From: Streptomyces sp. ADI96-02 | GTDB lineage: Bacteria > Actinomycetota > Actinomycetes > Streptomycetales > Streptomycetaceae | Assembly (NCBI RefSeq): GCF_003846185.1 | Contig: NZ_ML123034.1 | Location: 5,822,312-5,867,162 of the forward strand | Direction: 5' to 3' | Length of the DNA: 44,851 nt | Shown here: piece after piece, positions 15,262 to 23,295 of the stretch | Numbering within the stretch: position 1 is the stretch's first letter | Layout: every line of letters starts with the position of its first letter | The notes under the pieces: generated by a model | The model's input: the letters and a program-made list of their open reading frames with translations, nothing else | What the model was told of the DNA's origin: nothing | Databases searched by the model: none | Made by a program: the position numbers and the translations under genes

Positions 15262-16712
15262 CCGCACAGCACGCGCGTACGAGCACGACCCCGAATCAGG
15301 AGCCCCTCTCAGGCCGGCCGAGCCGCGCGGCCTGGACGGCGCTCGTGGCCATGACCGGCGGACTGGCCATGATCATGCTGGACCAGACCGTGGTCACCGT
15401 GGCACTGCCGACGATGACGGAGTCCCTGTCGTTGTCGGCGAGCGGGCAGCAGTGGGTCATCAACGCCTACGTCCTGGCCATGGCGGCGACCGTTGCCATG
15501 GCAGGCAAGCTCGGCACCAAACTGGGGCCGGTCACCACGTTTCGTATCGGCATCTGCGTCTTCTTCGCGGCCTCCGCACTGTGCGGGCTCGCACCGGCCG
15601 CCGCGGTCGGACCAGCCTGGCTCATCCTGGGCCGCATCGCCCAGGGCCTCGGGGCGGCGCTGATGATGCCCGTCGGCTCAAGCATCGTGATGGATGCCTT
15701 CCCCGTCTCCATGCGTGGCCGCGCCATGGGCCTGTACGCGGGCATCGGCCAGCTCTTTCTGGCTCTCGGCCCCCTTCTGGGCGGAACGCTGACCGAATGG
15801 GTCAGCTGGCGTGCGGTGTTCTGGCTGAACGTACCCGTCGGCCTCGCCGCTCTCCTGCTGATACGACGGGCCTGTCCGGCCAACCCCGCACAACCGGCGC
15901 TGTCGGTGTCCGTCCCTCAGACACTGCTGCTCGTGCTCGCAGTCGGCACTACCGTCTACGGGCTTCAGGAGGCGTCCGAGTGGACATGGGGCTCAGCCCG
16001 CACCCTCTTGGTTCTGGCCGCCGGAGTGTCGCTGACCGCTCTCTTCATCATCACGCAACTGCGCTCCGACGACCCTCTGGTGAAGATCAGGCTGCTGGGG
16101 CTCCGCAGCTTCAACGGGAACGTCATCGTGCTGCTGGCCACGCAGTTCAGCATGCTCGGGCTCGTGCTGTACTCGTCGCTGTACACGCAGAACCTGCTGG
16201 GATACGGCCCGGTCCGCTCGGGCTGCGCTTCGCTGGCACTGATCCTGCCGCTCATGCTCGGCGCCCAGGCAGCGGGACGCTGGTACGACCGCTCAGGACC
16301 GCGACCTCCACTGCTGACCGGGCTGTTCCTGACGACCGCCGGCACCCTCCTGTGGGCCCTGGGCCTCACCGAGGTCGCGTACCTGCCCAGTGTTCCCGGC
16401 ATGATCCTGGTCGGTCTCGGGCTGGGGCTCGTCATCTCTCCGGTCAACACCGACGCCCTCAGCCGCGTACCGGCTGCCGACCGCCCGCAGGCATCCGGCA
16501 TCGTCCAGACCGTCCGCCAGCTCGGCGGAACCCTCGGGGTGGCCGTCATCGGCGCGGTCATCCGGCTGTACCCGGTCGCGCCCGCCGACGGCCTCCACGA
16601 CATGGCCAAGGCCATCCAGTACGGGTACTTCGTCGCCGCCGCGGTCCTCGCGGCGGGCCTGGTGGCAGCGATGTTCCTCCTGGCCAAGGGAAAGCCCGAC
16701 ATGACGGACTGA
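15258..16712 (+). CDS. MFS drug exporter of the DHA2 (EmrB/QacA) family
   Basis: A 484-residue membrane protein with about 14 hydrophobic segments. TM1 holds MIMLDQTVVTVALPTM, the DHA2 motif with its Asp. The loop SSIVMDAFPVSMRGRAMGLY and GIGQLFLALGPLLGGTLTEW in the N-terminal half correspond to the conserved A and C motifs of proton antiporters. The family exports small lipophilic or cationic compounds. Location between a LAL regulator and a carotenoid-type oxygenase suggests export of, or resistance to, the compound handled here; this is inferred. The start overlaps the preceding small ORF. Confidence 0.92.
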   Translation: MTAQHARTSTTPNQEPLSGRPSRAAWTALVAMTGGLAMIMLDQTVVTVALPTMTESLSLSASGQQWVINAYVLAMAATVAMAGKLGTKLGPVTTFRIGICVFFAASALCGLAPAAAVGPAWLILGRIAQGLGAALMMPVGSSIVMDAFPVSMRGRAMGLYAGIGQLFLALGPLLGGTLTEWVSWRAVFWLNVPVGLAALLLIRRACPANPAQPALSVSVPQTLLLVLAVGTTVYGLQEASEWTWGSARTLLVLAAGVSLTALFIITQLRSDDPLVKIRLLGLRSFNGNVIVLLATQFSMLGLVLYSSLYTQNLLGYGPVRSGCASLALILPLMLGAQAAGRWYDRSGPRPPLLTGLFLTTAGTLLWALGLTEVAYLPSVPGMILVGLGLGLVISPVNTDALSRVPAADRPQASGIVQTVRQLGGTLGVAVIGAVIRLYPVAPADGLHDMAKAIQYGYFVAAAVLAAGLVAAMFLLAKGKPDMTD

Positions 16713-16716
16713 ATTC

Positions 16717-16751
16717 CACGGCCCCTCCGTCGCCAGGTCCGCGGGGCCGTG
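16717..16751 (+). terminator. Hairpin after the MFS gene
   Basis: CACGGCCCC (16717-16725) and GGGGCCGTG (16743-16751) are perfect 9-bp arms with a 17-base loop, five bases after the MFS stop codon. It would separate the exporter from the downstream oxygenase. Confidence 0.5.
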
Positions 16752-16874
16752 CGAACGGCCGACGCCACCGCTGCGGCGGACAGCCGGTTCACGGAAGCCG
16801 CCCGATTCCCCGCCGTGGAACCCCCTGCCCTCCCAACGCCGCACGGCGACGAGAGGCGAAAGGAGAGACCCATC

Positions 16875-17003
16875 ATGCACGTCCCCACGAGGGGTCCGCC
16901 GGATTCCGGTCACGTTGCACGCGGCCTGAAGCCCTTCGCAGCGGACCAGCCCTCCTCGCAGGAGCCGGAGCGGCCCCTGCCTCGTCCCGAACCCCGTCCT
17001 TGA
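16875..17003 (+). CDS. 42-residue peptide ORF upstream of the carotenoid oxygenase
   Basis: The frame from ATG 16875 encodes MHVPTRGPPDSGHVARGLKP and ends PRPEPRP, rich in Pro and Arg. AAAGGAGAG lies 8 bases upstream, one of the best ribosome binding sites in the window. The stop is 9 bases before the oxygenase ATG, so the two are probably co-translated. It has no cysteine, signal peptide or membrane helix, and I recognise no family. It may be a leader or accessory peptide. Confidence 0.4.
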   Translation: MHVPTRGPPDSGHVARGLKPFAADQPSSQEPERPLPRPEPRP

Positions 17004-17012
17004 GGTGACCCC

Positions 17013-18323
17013 ATGAATCCGACTCCGCAGCATCTGTCCGGCAACTACGCGCCGGTCACCGAGGAACTCACCGCGCACGACCTGCCGGTGACCGGCACCC
17101 TCCCGCCCGAACTGTCCGGCTGGTACCTGCGCAACGGGCCCAACCCCGCCGACGCCGCCTCCGGGCACTGGTTCTTCGGCGACGGCATGGTCCACGGCGT
17201 CCGCCTGGAGAACGGACGCGCCGTCTCCTACCGCAACCGCTGGGTGCGCACCACCCGGTTCACCGACGGCGCGCGACTGCGCGACGACAAGGGAAACCAG
17301 AACCTGACCGCGGGCACGGCCAACACCCATGTCGTACGGCACGCCGGCCGCACCCTCGCGCTGGTCGAGTCAGCTCTTCCGTACGAGCTGACGTGCGACC
17401 TCGACACCAAGGGCCCCTACGACTTCGACGGCCGACTGGGCACGGCCATGACGGCCCATCCGAAGACCTGCCCGGTCACCGGGGAACTGCACTTCTTCGG
17501 TCGGGGACAGGCATCTCACCTCACCTACTATCGCGCCGACGCGGGTGGGACCCTGACGATCAGTAGGCCCATCGAGGTGCCCAAGGCCACGATGATGCAC
17601 GACTTCGCGCTCACCGCCGATCACATCGTGTTCATGGACCTGCCCGTCGTCTTCAACCTCCAGATCGCCAGGACGGGCACGACGATGCCCTTCACCTGGG
17701 ACGATGACTACACCGCGCGGTTCGGATTGCTGCGTCGGGACGACCCCTACGGCGAAGTCCGGTGGTTCGACATCGACCCCTGCTACGTCTTCCACACACT
17801 CAACGCCTACGACGCGCCCGGCGGCGCCGTCGTGCTGCACGCCATGCGTTACCCCGAACTGTGGCGGAAGCCCGCTGACGACAGCGAGGCCGGGGACATA
17901 TCGGCCGTTCTGTGGAAGTGGACCATCGATCCCGTTGCCGGCACGGTCCGTGAGGAGCAGGTCGACGACCGCGTCGGCGAGTTCCCGCGCACGGACGACC
18001 GACTGATCGGTCTCAGCTCCTCTCATGGCCACATCACGACCGGAAACGCCCTGGTGCGGTACGACCTCACCACCGGCGCCGCCTCCGCACACGATTTCGG
18101 CGCCGGCCGGACACCCGGCGAGGCCGCGTTCGTCCCCGCCGACGAGAACGCCGGCGGCCCCGGCTGGCTCGCCACGTACGTCTACGACGCCGCCACCGAC
18201 CGAAGCGACCTGGTCCTCCTCGACGCGGACAACGTCGGTGCCGACCCCGTGGCCACCGTCCATCTGCCCACCCGTGTCCCGTTCGGATTCCACGGCAACT
18301 GGCTCGGCGACCGCGAGGCCTGA
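17013..18323 (+). CDS. Carotenoid oxygenase-family protein
   Basis: A 436-residue member of the RPE65/carotenoid-cleavage dioxygenase family (about 450-480 usual), a seven-bladed propeller with Fe(II) on four histidines. Candidates are the His in TAHPKTCPVTGELHFFG (about 149), MMHDFALTADHIVFMD (about 196), YVFHTLNAYD (about 260) and the C-terminal PFGFHGNW (about 429). The N-terminus has LPPELSGWYLRNGPNPAD and HWFFGDGMVHGVRL, also diagnostic. Bacterial members cleave carotenoids, apocarotenoids or stilbenes; motifs here do not decide. No carotenoid biosynthesis genes are in the window. The ATG follows GAGGTGACCCC. Confidence 0.92.
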   Translation: MNPTPQHLSGNYAPVTEELTAHDLPVTGTLPPELSGWYLRNGPNPADAASGHWFFGDGMVHGVRLENGRAVSYRNRWVRTTRFTDGARLRDDKGNQNLTAGTANTHVVRHAGRTLALVESALPYELTCDLDTKGPYDFDGRLGTAMTAHPKTCPVTGELHFFGRGQASHLTYYRADAGGTLTISRPIEVPKATMMHDFALTADHIVFMDLPVVFNLQIARTGTTMPFTWDDDYTARFGLLRRDDPYGEVRWFDIDPCYVFHTLNAYDAPGGAVVLHAMRYPELWRKPADDSEAGDISAVLWKWTIDPVAGTVREEQVDDRVGEFPRTDDRLIGLSSSHGHITTGNALVRYDLTTGAASAHDFGAGRTPGEAAFVPADENAGGPGWLATYVYDAATDRSDLVLLDADNVGADPVATVHLPTRVPFGFHGNWLGDREA

Positions 18324-18364
18324 GGGCTGTCCCGCGAAACCTCGGCGGATCAGCGTGCGGCCGA

Positions 18365-18400
18365 GGGGGGCTCCTGCGTCCCAAGACGGAGGAGCCCCCC
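18365..18400 (+). terminator. Strong terminator after the carotenoid oxygenase
   Basis: GGGGGGCTCCT (18365-18375) and AGGAGCCCCCC (18390-18400) form a perfect 11-bp stem. An inner CGTC/GACG stem lies around a CCAA loop. It stands 41 bases after the oxygenase stop. Confidence 0.8.
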
Positions 18401-18513
18401 TGCCAGGGCAGGGCCCTGGTTCGAGTGTGGGCCCCGATCACCTCCTTCGGGGCCCACCTCGTCGACCAGGACGCCGATCTCTGCTTCGGCGCCGAACGCC
18501 TTGCCCTGACCGA

Positions 18514-18705
18514 GTGATCAACGCCGGGCAGACCTGCGTCGCTCCCGACCACGTACTGACAGACCGTCAAACCGCGAAGATCCCGGAGATCGAGCTGCCC
18601 GACGCGGTACGCGCACTCTTCGGCCGCGCCCCGCAACGCGCGGACTCCTGCGGGCGCATCATCGACGAGCACCACTTCGACCGGCTCACCGCACTCCTTC
18701 GTCCG
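18514..18705 (+). pseudogene. Aldehyde dehydrogenase fragment
   Basis: The plus frame reads VINAGQTCVAPDHVLTD, the catalytic-cysteine motif of aldehyde dehydrogenases (NAGQTCVAPDYVL). It continues with a compressed DAVRALFGRAPQRADSCGRI and then IIDEHHFDRLTALL, which also match the family. The rest of the roughly 450-residue enzyme is absent and about 20 family positions between the two motifs look changed. It is a decayed relic between the oxygenase terminator and the first P450. The 18401-18513 part holds no recognisable gene. Confidence 0.75.
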
Positions 18706-18798
18706 GGCCGGGCCGTGACGACGCGGTACCGCTCGACGGAGGCGACTGGGGCTTCGGCGGCCTACGCTGGGCGGACCGGACGGAAGGGGGGCGTCACG

Positions 18799-19971
18799 AT
18801 GGACGTGCTCGATCTGCGGAACCTGCCGGACTTCACGGCGGACCCGTACGCGTACTACGCGCGGCTGCGCGCCGAGGGCCCGGTGCACGCGGTCCGCACC
18901 GAGGGCTTCGAGCGGATCTGGCTGGTCGTCGGGTACGAGGAGGCGCGCTCGGTCCTCGCGGACCCGCGGTTCGGCAAGGACTGGCGCACCTCCGGGCGCT
19001 GGGTCGCCCCGGAGAACCCGATCAGCGCCAACATGCTGGAGCTGGACGCTCCGCACCACACGCGGCTGCGGCGGCTGGTCGTACGCGAGTTCACCGCCCG
19101 CCGGATCGAGGAACTGCGCCCGCGCGTCGCCCGCGTCACCGACGAACTCCTGGACGCCATGGTGCCGGCGGGCAGCGCGGACCTCGTCGACGCGCTGGCC
19201 TTCCCGCTGCCGATGACCGTCATCTGCGAACTGCTCGGCGTCCCCGACCTCGACCGCGACACCTTCCGCACCCTGTCGAACGGCATCGTCACACCCACCC
19301 CGCAGCAGCGCGCGGGCGACCCGGTCGGCGCGATGAGCGCCTACCTCGTCGAACTGATCGACGCCAAACGCCGCACGCCCGGCGACGACCTGCTGAGCGC
19401 CCTGATCCGGACCCGGGACGAGGGCGGCGACGGCCTGTCCGGCGACGAGCTGGTCGGCATGGCCTTCCTGCTCCTGGTCGCCGGGCACGAGACCACCGTC
19501 AACCTGATCTCCAACGGCGTCCGCGCCCTGCTCGACCATCCCCGCCAACTCGCCCTCCTCCGCGCCGATCCGGGGCTGCTCGACGGCGCGGTGGAGGAGA
19601 TGCTGCGCTACGACGGGCCGGTGGAGACGGCCACGTTCCGCTTCACCCGGGAACCGGTGCGCGTCGGCTCCACCCTCGTACCGCGCGACGAACCGGTGCT
19701 CGTCGCCCTGGCCTCCGGCGACCGCGACCCGGAACGGTTCCCCGCGCCGGACGTCTTCGACATCCGCCGTGCGCCCCAGGGGCATCTGGCCTTCGGCCAC
19801 GGCGCGCACTACTGCCTGGGCGCGCCGCTCGCCCGCATGGAGGCCCGGATCGCGATCGGGGCCCTGCTGGAGCGCTGCCCGCGCCTCGCCCGCGACCCGG
19901 ACGGCGGGGAGCCGGAGTGGCTGCCCGGCCTGCTCATGCGCGGGGTGCGGCGGCTGCCCGTGCGCTGGTGA
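18799..19971 (+). CDS. Cytochrome P450 (first of a tandem pair)
   Basis: A 390-residue soluble class I P450 from ATG 18799, with GGAAGGGGGG upstream; an open frame extends further but lacks P450 similarity. The I-helix oxygen-binding motif is LLVAGHETTVNL (about 226-237). The ExxR motif is EEMLRYDGPVE (about 264). The heme Cys ligand is in FGHGAHYCLGAPLAR (about 332-346). It resembles the CYP107 group, which hydroxylates secondary metabolites or xenobiotics. There is no ferredoxin or reductase gene nearby. The substrate cannot be told. Confidence 0.95.
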   Translation: MDVLDLRNLPDFTADPYAYYARLRAEGPVHAVRTEGFERIWLVVGYEEARSVLADPRFGKDWRTSGRWVAPENPISANMLELDAPHHTRLRRLVVREFTARRIEELRPRVARVTDELLDAMVPAGSADLVDALAFPLPMTVICELLGVPDLDRDTFRTLSNGIVTPTPQQRAGDPVGAMSAYLVELIDAKRRTPGDDLLSALIRTRDEGGDGLSGDELVGMAFLLLVAGHETTVNLISNGVRALLDHPRQLALLRADPGLLDGAVEEMLRYDGPVETATFRFTREPVRVGSTLVPRDEPVLVALASGDRDPERFPAPDVFDIRRAPQGHLAFGHGAHYCLGAPLARMEARIAIGALLERCPRLARDPDGGEPEWLPGLLMRGVRRLPVRW

Positions 19972-20002
19972 GGCCCGGCCCCCGTCGCCGCTCCCGCCTC
20001 CC

Positions 20003-20034
20003 GATCCTCCGATCCTCCGATCCTCCGATCCTCC
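20003..20034 (+). repeat. 8-base tandem repeat between the P450 genes
   Basis: Four consecutive perfect copies of GATCCTCC lie 17 bases upstream of the second P450 start. Unit number could vary by slippage and would change the leader length. Confidence 0.95.
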
Positions 20035-20051
20035 GACGGAAGGACACCGCG

Positions 20052-21260
20052 TTGACCGCTCCAGCTCCAGCTCCAGCCCCGGTCGACCTCGCCGCGCTCG
20101 GCGACGAGTTCACCCGTGACCCCTATCCCGTCTACGCCGCCCTGCGGGCGAAGGGCCCGGTCCACCGGGTCCGCATCCCCGAGGGCGCCCACGCCTGGCT
20201 CGTCGTCGGATACGACGCCGGCCGCGCCCTCCTCGCCGACCAGCGGCTCGCCAAGGACTGGGACCGGGCGTCGCCGTCCCTCGGCGTCAGCAAGGTCTCC
20301 GCGGGCACCTCGATGCTCAGCCGCGACGCCCCCGACCACACCCGGCTGCGCAGACTCGTCGCCAGGGAGTTCACCCCGCGGCGCATGGAGCTTCTGGCCC
20401 CGAGGGTGCGGGAGATGACCGACGGACTGCTGGACGCCATGCTCACGGCCCCCGGCCGCGAGGCCGACCTGGTGGAGGCGCTGTCCTTCCCGCTGCCCAT
20501 GGCCGTCATCTGCGAACTGCTCGGCGTGCCCTTCCTGGACCGGCAGGACTTCCGCACCTGGTCCGGCCAGGCCGTCTCCTCCGTCGACCCGTCCGTACGG
20601 GCCTCCTCGGCGCGGGCGATGACCGCGTACGTGGCCGGGCTGCTCGCCGACAAACGAAAAGCCCCGGGCGAGGACCTGTTGAGCGCGCTGATCCACACCG
20701 CCGACGAGGACGGCGACCGGCTGTCCGAGGACGAACTGATCGGCATGGCCTGGCTGCTGCTGGTCGCCGGTCACGAGACGACCGTCAACCTCATCACCAA
20801 CGGCGTGCACAACCTCCTGGCGCATCCGGATCAACTGGCCCTGTTACGAGCGGACTTCGGTCTGATCCACAACGCGGTGGAGGAGATCCTGCGCTTCGAG
20901 GGGCCGGTCGAGACGCCCACGTACCGCTTCACCACCGAACCGATCGAGGTCGGCGGCACGGTGATCCCCGGCGGGGGAGAGCTGGTGCTGGTCGCGATGT
21001 CGGACGCCAACCGCGATCCCGCCCGCTACCCGGACGGCGACCGCTTCGACATCACCCGCGACGCCCGGGGGCACATCGCCTTCGGGCACGGCATCCACTA
21101 CTGCCTGGGCGCGCCGCTGGCCCGGATCGAGGCGGCGACCGCGCTCCGCGCCCTGCTGGAACGCTGCCCGGACCTGCGGCTCACCGCGGACCCGGCCACA
21201 CTGCGATGGCGGACCGGGATGCTGATGCGGGGGCCGCTGAGCCTGCCGGTGGCCTGGTAG
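20052..21260 (+). CDS. Cytochrome P450 (second of a tandem pair)
   Basis: About 402 residues from TTG 20052, chosen for the GGAAGGA site 8 bases upstream and protein alignment to the first P450. LLVAGHETTVNLITNGVHNL (about 237), EEILRFEGPVE (about 277) and the heme motif FGHGIHYCLGAPLAR (about 344) are intact. The two tandem P450s share long identical stretches (FPLPM-VICELLGVP, PGEDLLSALI), so they arose by duplication. Leucine codon 265 is TTA (20844-20846), implying bldA control of this gene but not of its partner. No redox partner is adjacent. Confidence 0.95.
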   Translation: MTAPAPAPAPVDLAALGDEFTRDPYPVYAALRAKGPVHRVRIPEGAHAWLVVGYDAGRALLADQRLAKDWDRASPSLGVSKVSAGTSMLSRDAPDHTRLRRLVAREFTPRRMELLAPRVREMTDGLLDAMLTAPGREADLVEALSFPLPMAVICELLGVPFLDRQDFRTWSGQAVSSVDPSVRASSARAMTAYVAGLLADKRKAPGEDLLSALIHTADEDGDRLSEDELIGMAWLLLVAGHETTVNLITNGVHNLLAHPDQLALLRADFGLIHNAVEEILRFEGPVETPTYRFTTEPIEVGGTVIPGGGELVLVAMSDANRDPARYPDGDRFDITRDARGHIAFGHGIHYCLGAPLARIEAATALRALLERCPDLRLTADPATLRWRTGMLMRGPLSLPVAW

Positions 21261-21299
21261 GCGAGGTCAGGGGTGGGGTCGCCGGGGCGCCAGGCGAGG

Positions 21300-21370
21300 G
21301 CGGCCGGAAGGGCAGGAGGGGCCGGGGCGGCAGGAGGGGCCGGGGCGGCCTGAGGGGCGGGCGGGGCCCG
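21300..21370. repeat. Low-complexity GGGGCCGGGGCGGCAGGA repeats
   Basis: Two near-perfect copies of an 18-base G-rich unit plus degenerate flanks occupy the gap between converging genes. It is presumably non-coding and may form structure at the ends of both transcripts. Confidence 0.7.
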
Positions 21371-21372
21371 GC

Positions 21373-22386
21373 TCAGCCGCCGGGGATCTCCGCCATCGCC
21401 ACCGGCCGGCGTTCGCGTCGGGAGACCTCGCACGCCTCGGCGATCCTCAGCGCGCTCAGGGCCTCCCGCCCGTCGCACGGATTGGCCAGCTCGCCCCGGA
21501 CCACGCGGAGATACGCGTCCAGCTCCGCCTCGTACGCCGGGGCGAACCGCTCCAGGAAGCCCGGCCACGGCTTCACCGGAGCGCCGGGCCCCAGCGGCTC
21601 GGCCGACGTCACCGGCGTACGGTCGTCGAGCCCCACGGCGATCTGGTCCAGTTCGCCGGCCAGCTCCATCCGCACGTCGTAACCGGCGCCGTTGCACCGG
21701 GTCGCGGTGGCGGTGGCGAGCGTCCCGTCGTCCAGGGTGAGCAGCGCCGCCGCCGTGTCCACGTCGCCCGCCGCCCGGAACATCCCCGGCCCCGCGTCCG
21801 AGCCGGTGGCGTACACCTCGCGCACCTCGCGACCGGTCACCCAGCGCAGGATGTCGAAGTCGTGGACCAGGCAGTCGCGGTACAGCCCGCCGGACAGCGG
21901 CAGATACGCGGCCGGCGGCGGCGCCGGGTCCGAGGTGACGGCCCGCACGGTGTGCAGCCGGCCGAGGCGGCCCTCGCGCACCGCGGCCCTGGCGGCGGCG
22001 TACCCGGCGTCGAAGCGCCGCATGAATCCGAGCTGGAGGACGCTGCCCGCCGCCTCGACCTCCGCCAGGGCGCCCAGGGTGCCGGGCAGGTCCAGGGCGA
22101 TCGGCTTCTCGCAGAACGCCGGGAGCCCGGCGCGGGCGGCGCGGGCGATCAGACCGGCGTGAGAGGCGGTCGCCGAACAGATCACCACGGCGTCGGGGAC
22201 GCCCGCGTCGGCCCCGGTGAACATCCCGCCCACCGTGACGGCCGCGGCTCCCGTCCGGGCGGCGGTCGCGGCAGCCCGTTCCGGGTCGGCGTCCGCCACC
22301 AGCAGGCCGTCCACGGCGGGGTGACGGCTCAGCACCTCCGCATGGAAGGCGCCGATCCGTCCCGTTCCGATCAGTCCGATGCGCAT
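21373..22386 (-). CDS. Gfo/Idh/MocA-family sugar dehydrogenase (inositol dehydrogenase-like)
   Basis: A 337-residue NAD(P)-dependent oxidoreductase. The Rossmann motif is MRIGLIGTGRIGAFHAEVL at the start. The catalytic lysine is in PAFCEKPIALDL (about 95). The substrate segment LYRDCLVHDFDILRWVTG (about 165-185) carries the Asp/His pair typical of inositol or related sugar dehydrogenases. It is divergent from the GntR regulator gene, with a regulator site between them. It most likely oxidises the sugar or cyclitol imported by the adjacent ABC transporter; the exact substrate is inferred only by class. Confidence 0.9.
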   Translation of the reverse strand: MRIGLIGTGRIGAFHAEVLSRHPAVDGLLVADADPERAAATAARTGAAAVTVGGMFTGADAGVPDAVVICSATASHAGLIARAARAGLPAFCEKPIALDLPGTLGALAEVEAAGSVLQLGFMRRFDAGYAAARAAVREGRLGRLHTVRAVTSDPAPPPAAYLPLSGGLYRDCLVHDFDILRWVTGREVREVYATGSDAGPGMFRAAGDVDTAAALLTLDDGTLATATATRCNGAGYDVRMELAGELDQIAVGLDDRTPVTSAEPLGPGAPVKPWPGFLERFAPAYEAELDAYLRVVRGELANPCDGREALSALRIAEACEVSRRERRPVAMAEIPGG

Positions 22387-22416
22387 GGCCCCAAGGTGGC
22401 GTTCGCCCGGTCATCA

Positions 22417-22422
22417 TGTCAA
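22417..22422 (-). promoter_or_regulatory. -35 hexamer of the Gfo/Idh gene
   Basis: TTGACA on the minus strand, exactly three bases downstream of the operator at 22426-22439. The -10 (about 22394-22399) is poor, which is compatible with a need for an activator. Confidence 0.4.
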
Positions 22423-22425
22423 GCG

Positions 22426-22439
22426 TTTGTCCTGACAAA
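22426..22439. promoter_or_regulatory. GntR-regulon operator 1
   Basis: TTTGTC-CT-GACAAA is a perfect inverted repeat in the intergenic region between the dehydrogenase and the GntR gene. Related sites are at 22506-22519 and 23392-23405. The pattern fits a GntR/HutC-type dimer site. Confidence 0.7.
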
Positions 22440-22505
22440 TGGAGGACGCGGGGGAGTGCGAACGGCGCAGGCGGGGAGCGCGGTCCGCTTCGGCTCCGCC
22501 ATGGC

Positions 22506-22519
22506 TTTGTCCGGACAAT
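22506..22519. promoter_or_regulatory. GntR-regulon operator 2 (autoregulation)
   Basis: TTTGTC-CG-GACAAT is nearly perfect, 17 bases upstream of the GntR GTG. It lies over the region expected to contain the -35, so the regulator probably controls its own gene. Confidence 0.65.
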
Positions 22520-22536
22520 CGAACTACGCTCGCTCC

Positions 22537-23295
22537 GTGACCGCACGAGGAACCGACCGGCCGCTGCCGCTGAGCGTGGACCGCACCAGCCCGGTGCCGC
22601 TCTACTTCCAGCTGGCGCAGCAGCTGGAGGCGGCCGTCGAACAGGGGCGGCTGCCTCCCGGCACGCTGCTCGGCAACGAGATCGAGCTGGCCGCCCGCCT
22701 CGGCCTGTCCCGGCCCACCGTCCGCCAGGCCATCCAGTCGCTCGTCGACAAGGGGCTGATGGTGCGCCGCCGCGGCGTGGGCACCCAGGTCGTCCACAGC
22801 CAGGTCCGCCGCCCGCTGGAGCTCAGCTCCCTCCACGACGACCTGGAGGCGGCCGGCCAGCGCCCCGCCACCCGGGTCCTGCGCAACGCGGTGGAACCGG
22901 CCACCGCCCCCGTAGCCGCCGCGCTCGCGGTGCCCGAGGGGAGCGAGGTGCACGTCGTCGAGCGGCTGCGCTACGCCCACGGCGAGCCGATGGCCCTCCT
23001 GCGCAACCACCTCCCGCCGGGCCTCCTCGACCTCGCCACGGACGATCTGGAGGCCGGCGGGCTGTACGCGATGATGCGCGCCTCGGGCATCACGCTGCAC
23101 AGCGCCCGCCAGTCCGTCGGAGCCCGCGCCGCCACCGCCGAGGAGGCGGGCGCGCTCGACGAGACGGCGGGCGCGCCGCTGCTCACCATGGAGCGCACCG
23201 CGTACGACGACACCGGCCGCTCGGTGGAGTACGGGGCCCACGTCTACCGGGCCTCGCGCTACGCGTTCGAATTCCAGCTGCTCGTACGCCCCTGA
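22537..23295 (+). CDS. GntR-family regulator (HutC subfamily, UTRA domain)
   Basis: A 252-residue regulator. The N-terminal winged HTH reads PVPLYFQLAQQLEAAVEQGR, EIELAARLGLSRPTVRQAIQ, then GLMVRRRGVGTQVV (residues about 20-88). The C-terminal UTRA effector domain follows, with VVERLRYAHGEPMALLRNHL and a late MERTAYDDTGRSVEYG (about 205). The GTG start has no Shine-Dalgarno. A TACGCT hexamer ends 6 bases before it, consistent with a leaderless mRNA. The regulator probably senses a sugar metabolite and controls the transport operon and the divergent dehydrogenase through the three operators. Confidence 0.9.
   Translation: MTARGTDRPLPLSVDRTSPVPLYFQLAQQLEAAVEQGRLPPGTLLGNEIELAARLGLSRPTVRQAIQSLVDKGLMVRRRGVGTQVVHSQVRRPLELSSLHDDLEAAGQRPATRVLRNAVEPATAPVAAALAVPEGSEVHVVERLRYAHGEPMALLRNHLPPGLLDLATDDLEAGGLYAMMRASGITLHSARQSVGARAATAEEAGALDETAGAPLLTMERTAYDDTGRSVEYGAHVYRASRYAFEFQLLVRP

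Noticed and set aside
18025..18798. Long in-frame upstream extension of the first P450
   Set aside because: It overlaps the oxygenase gene in another frame and the terminator. P450 similarity starts at ATG 18799. Only the aldehyde dehydrogenase relic within it is meaningful.
20003..20034. Possible CRISPR-like array
   Set aside because: The GATCCTCC units are 8 bases and contiguous with no spacers. No cas genes or other repeat-spacer pattern were seen in the window.
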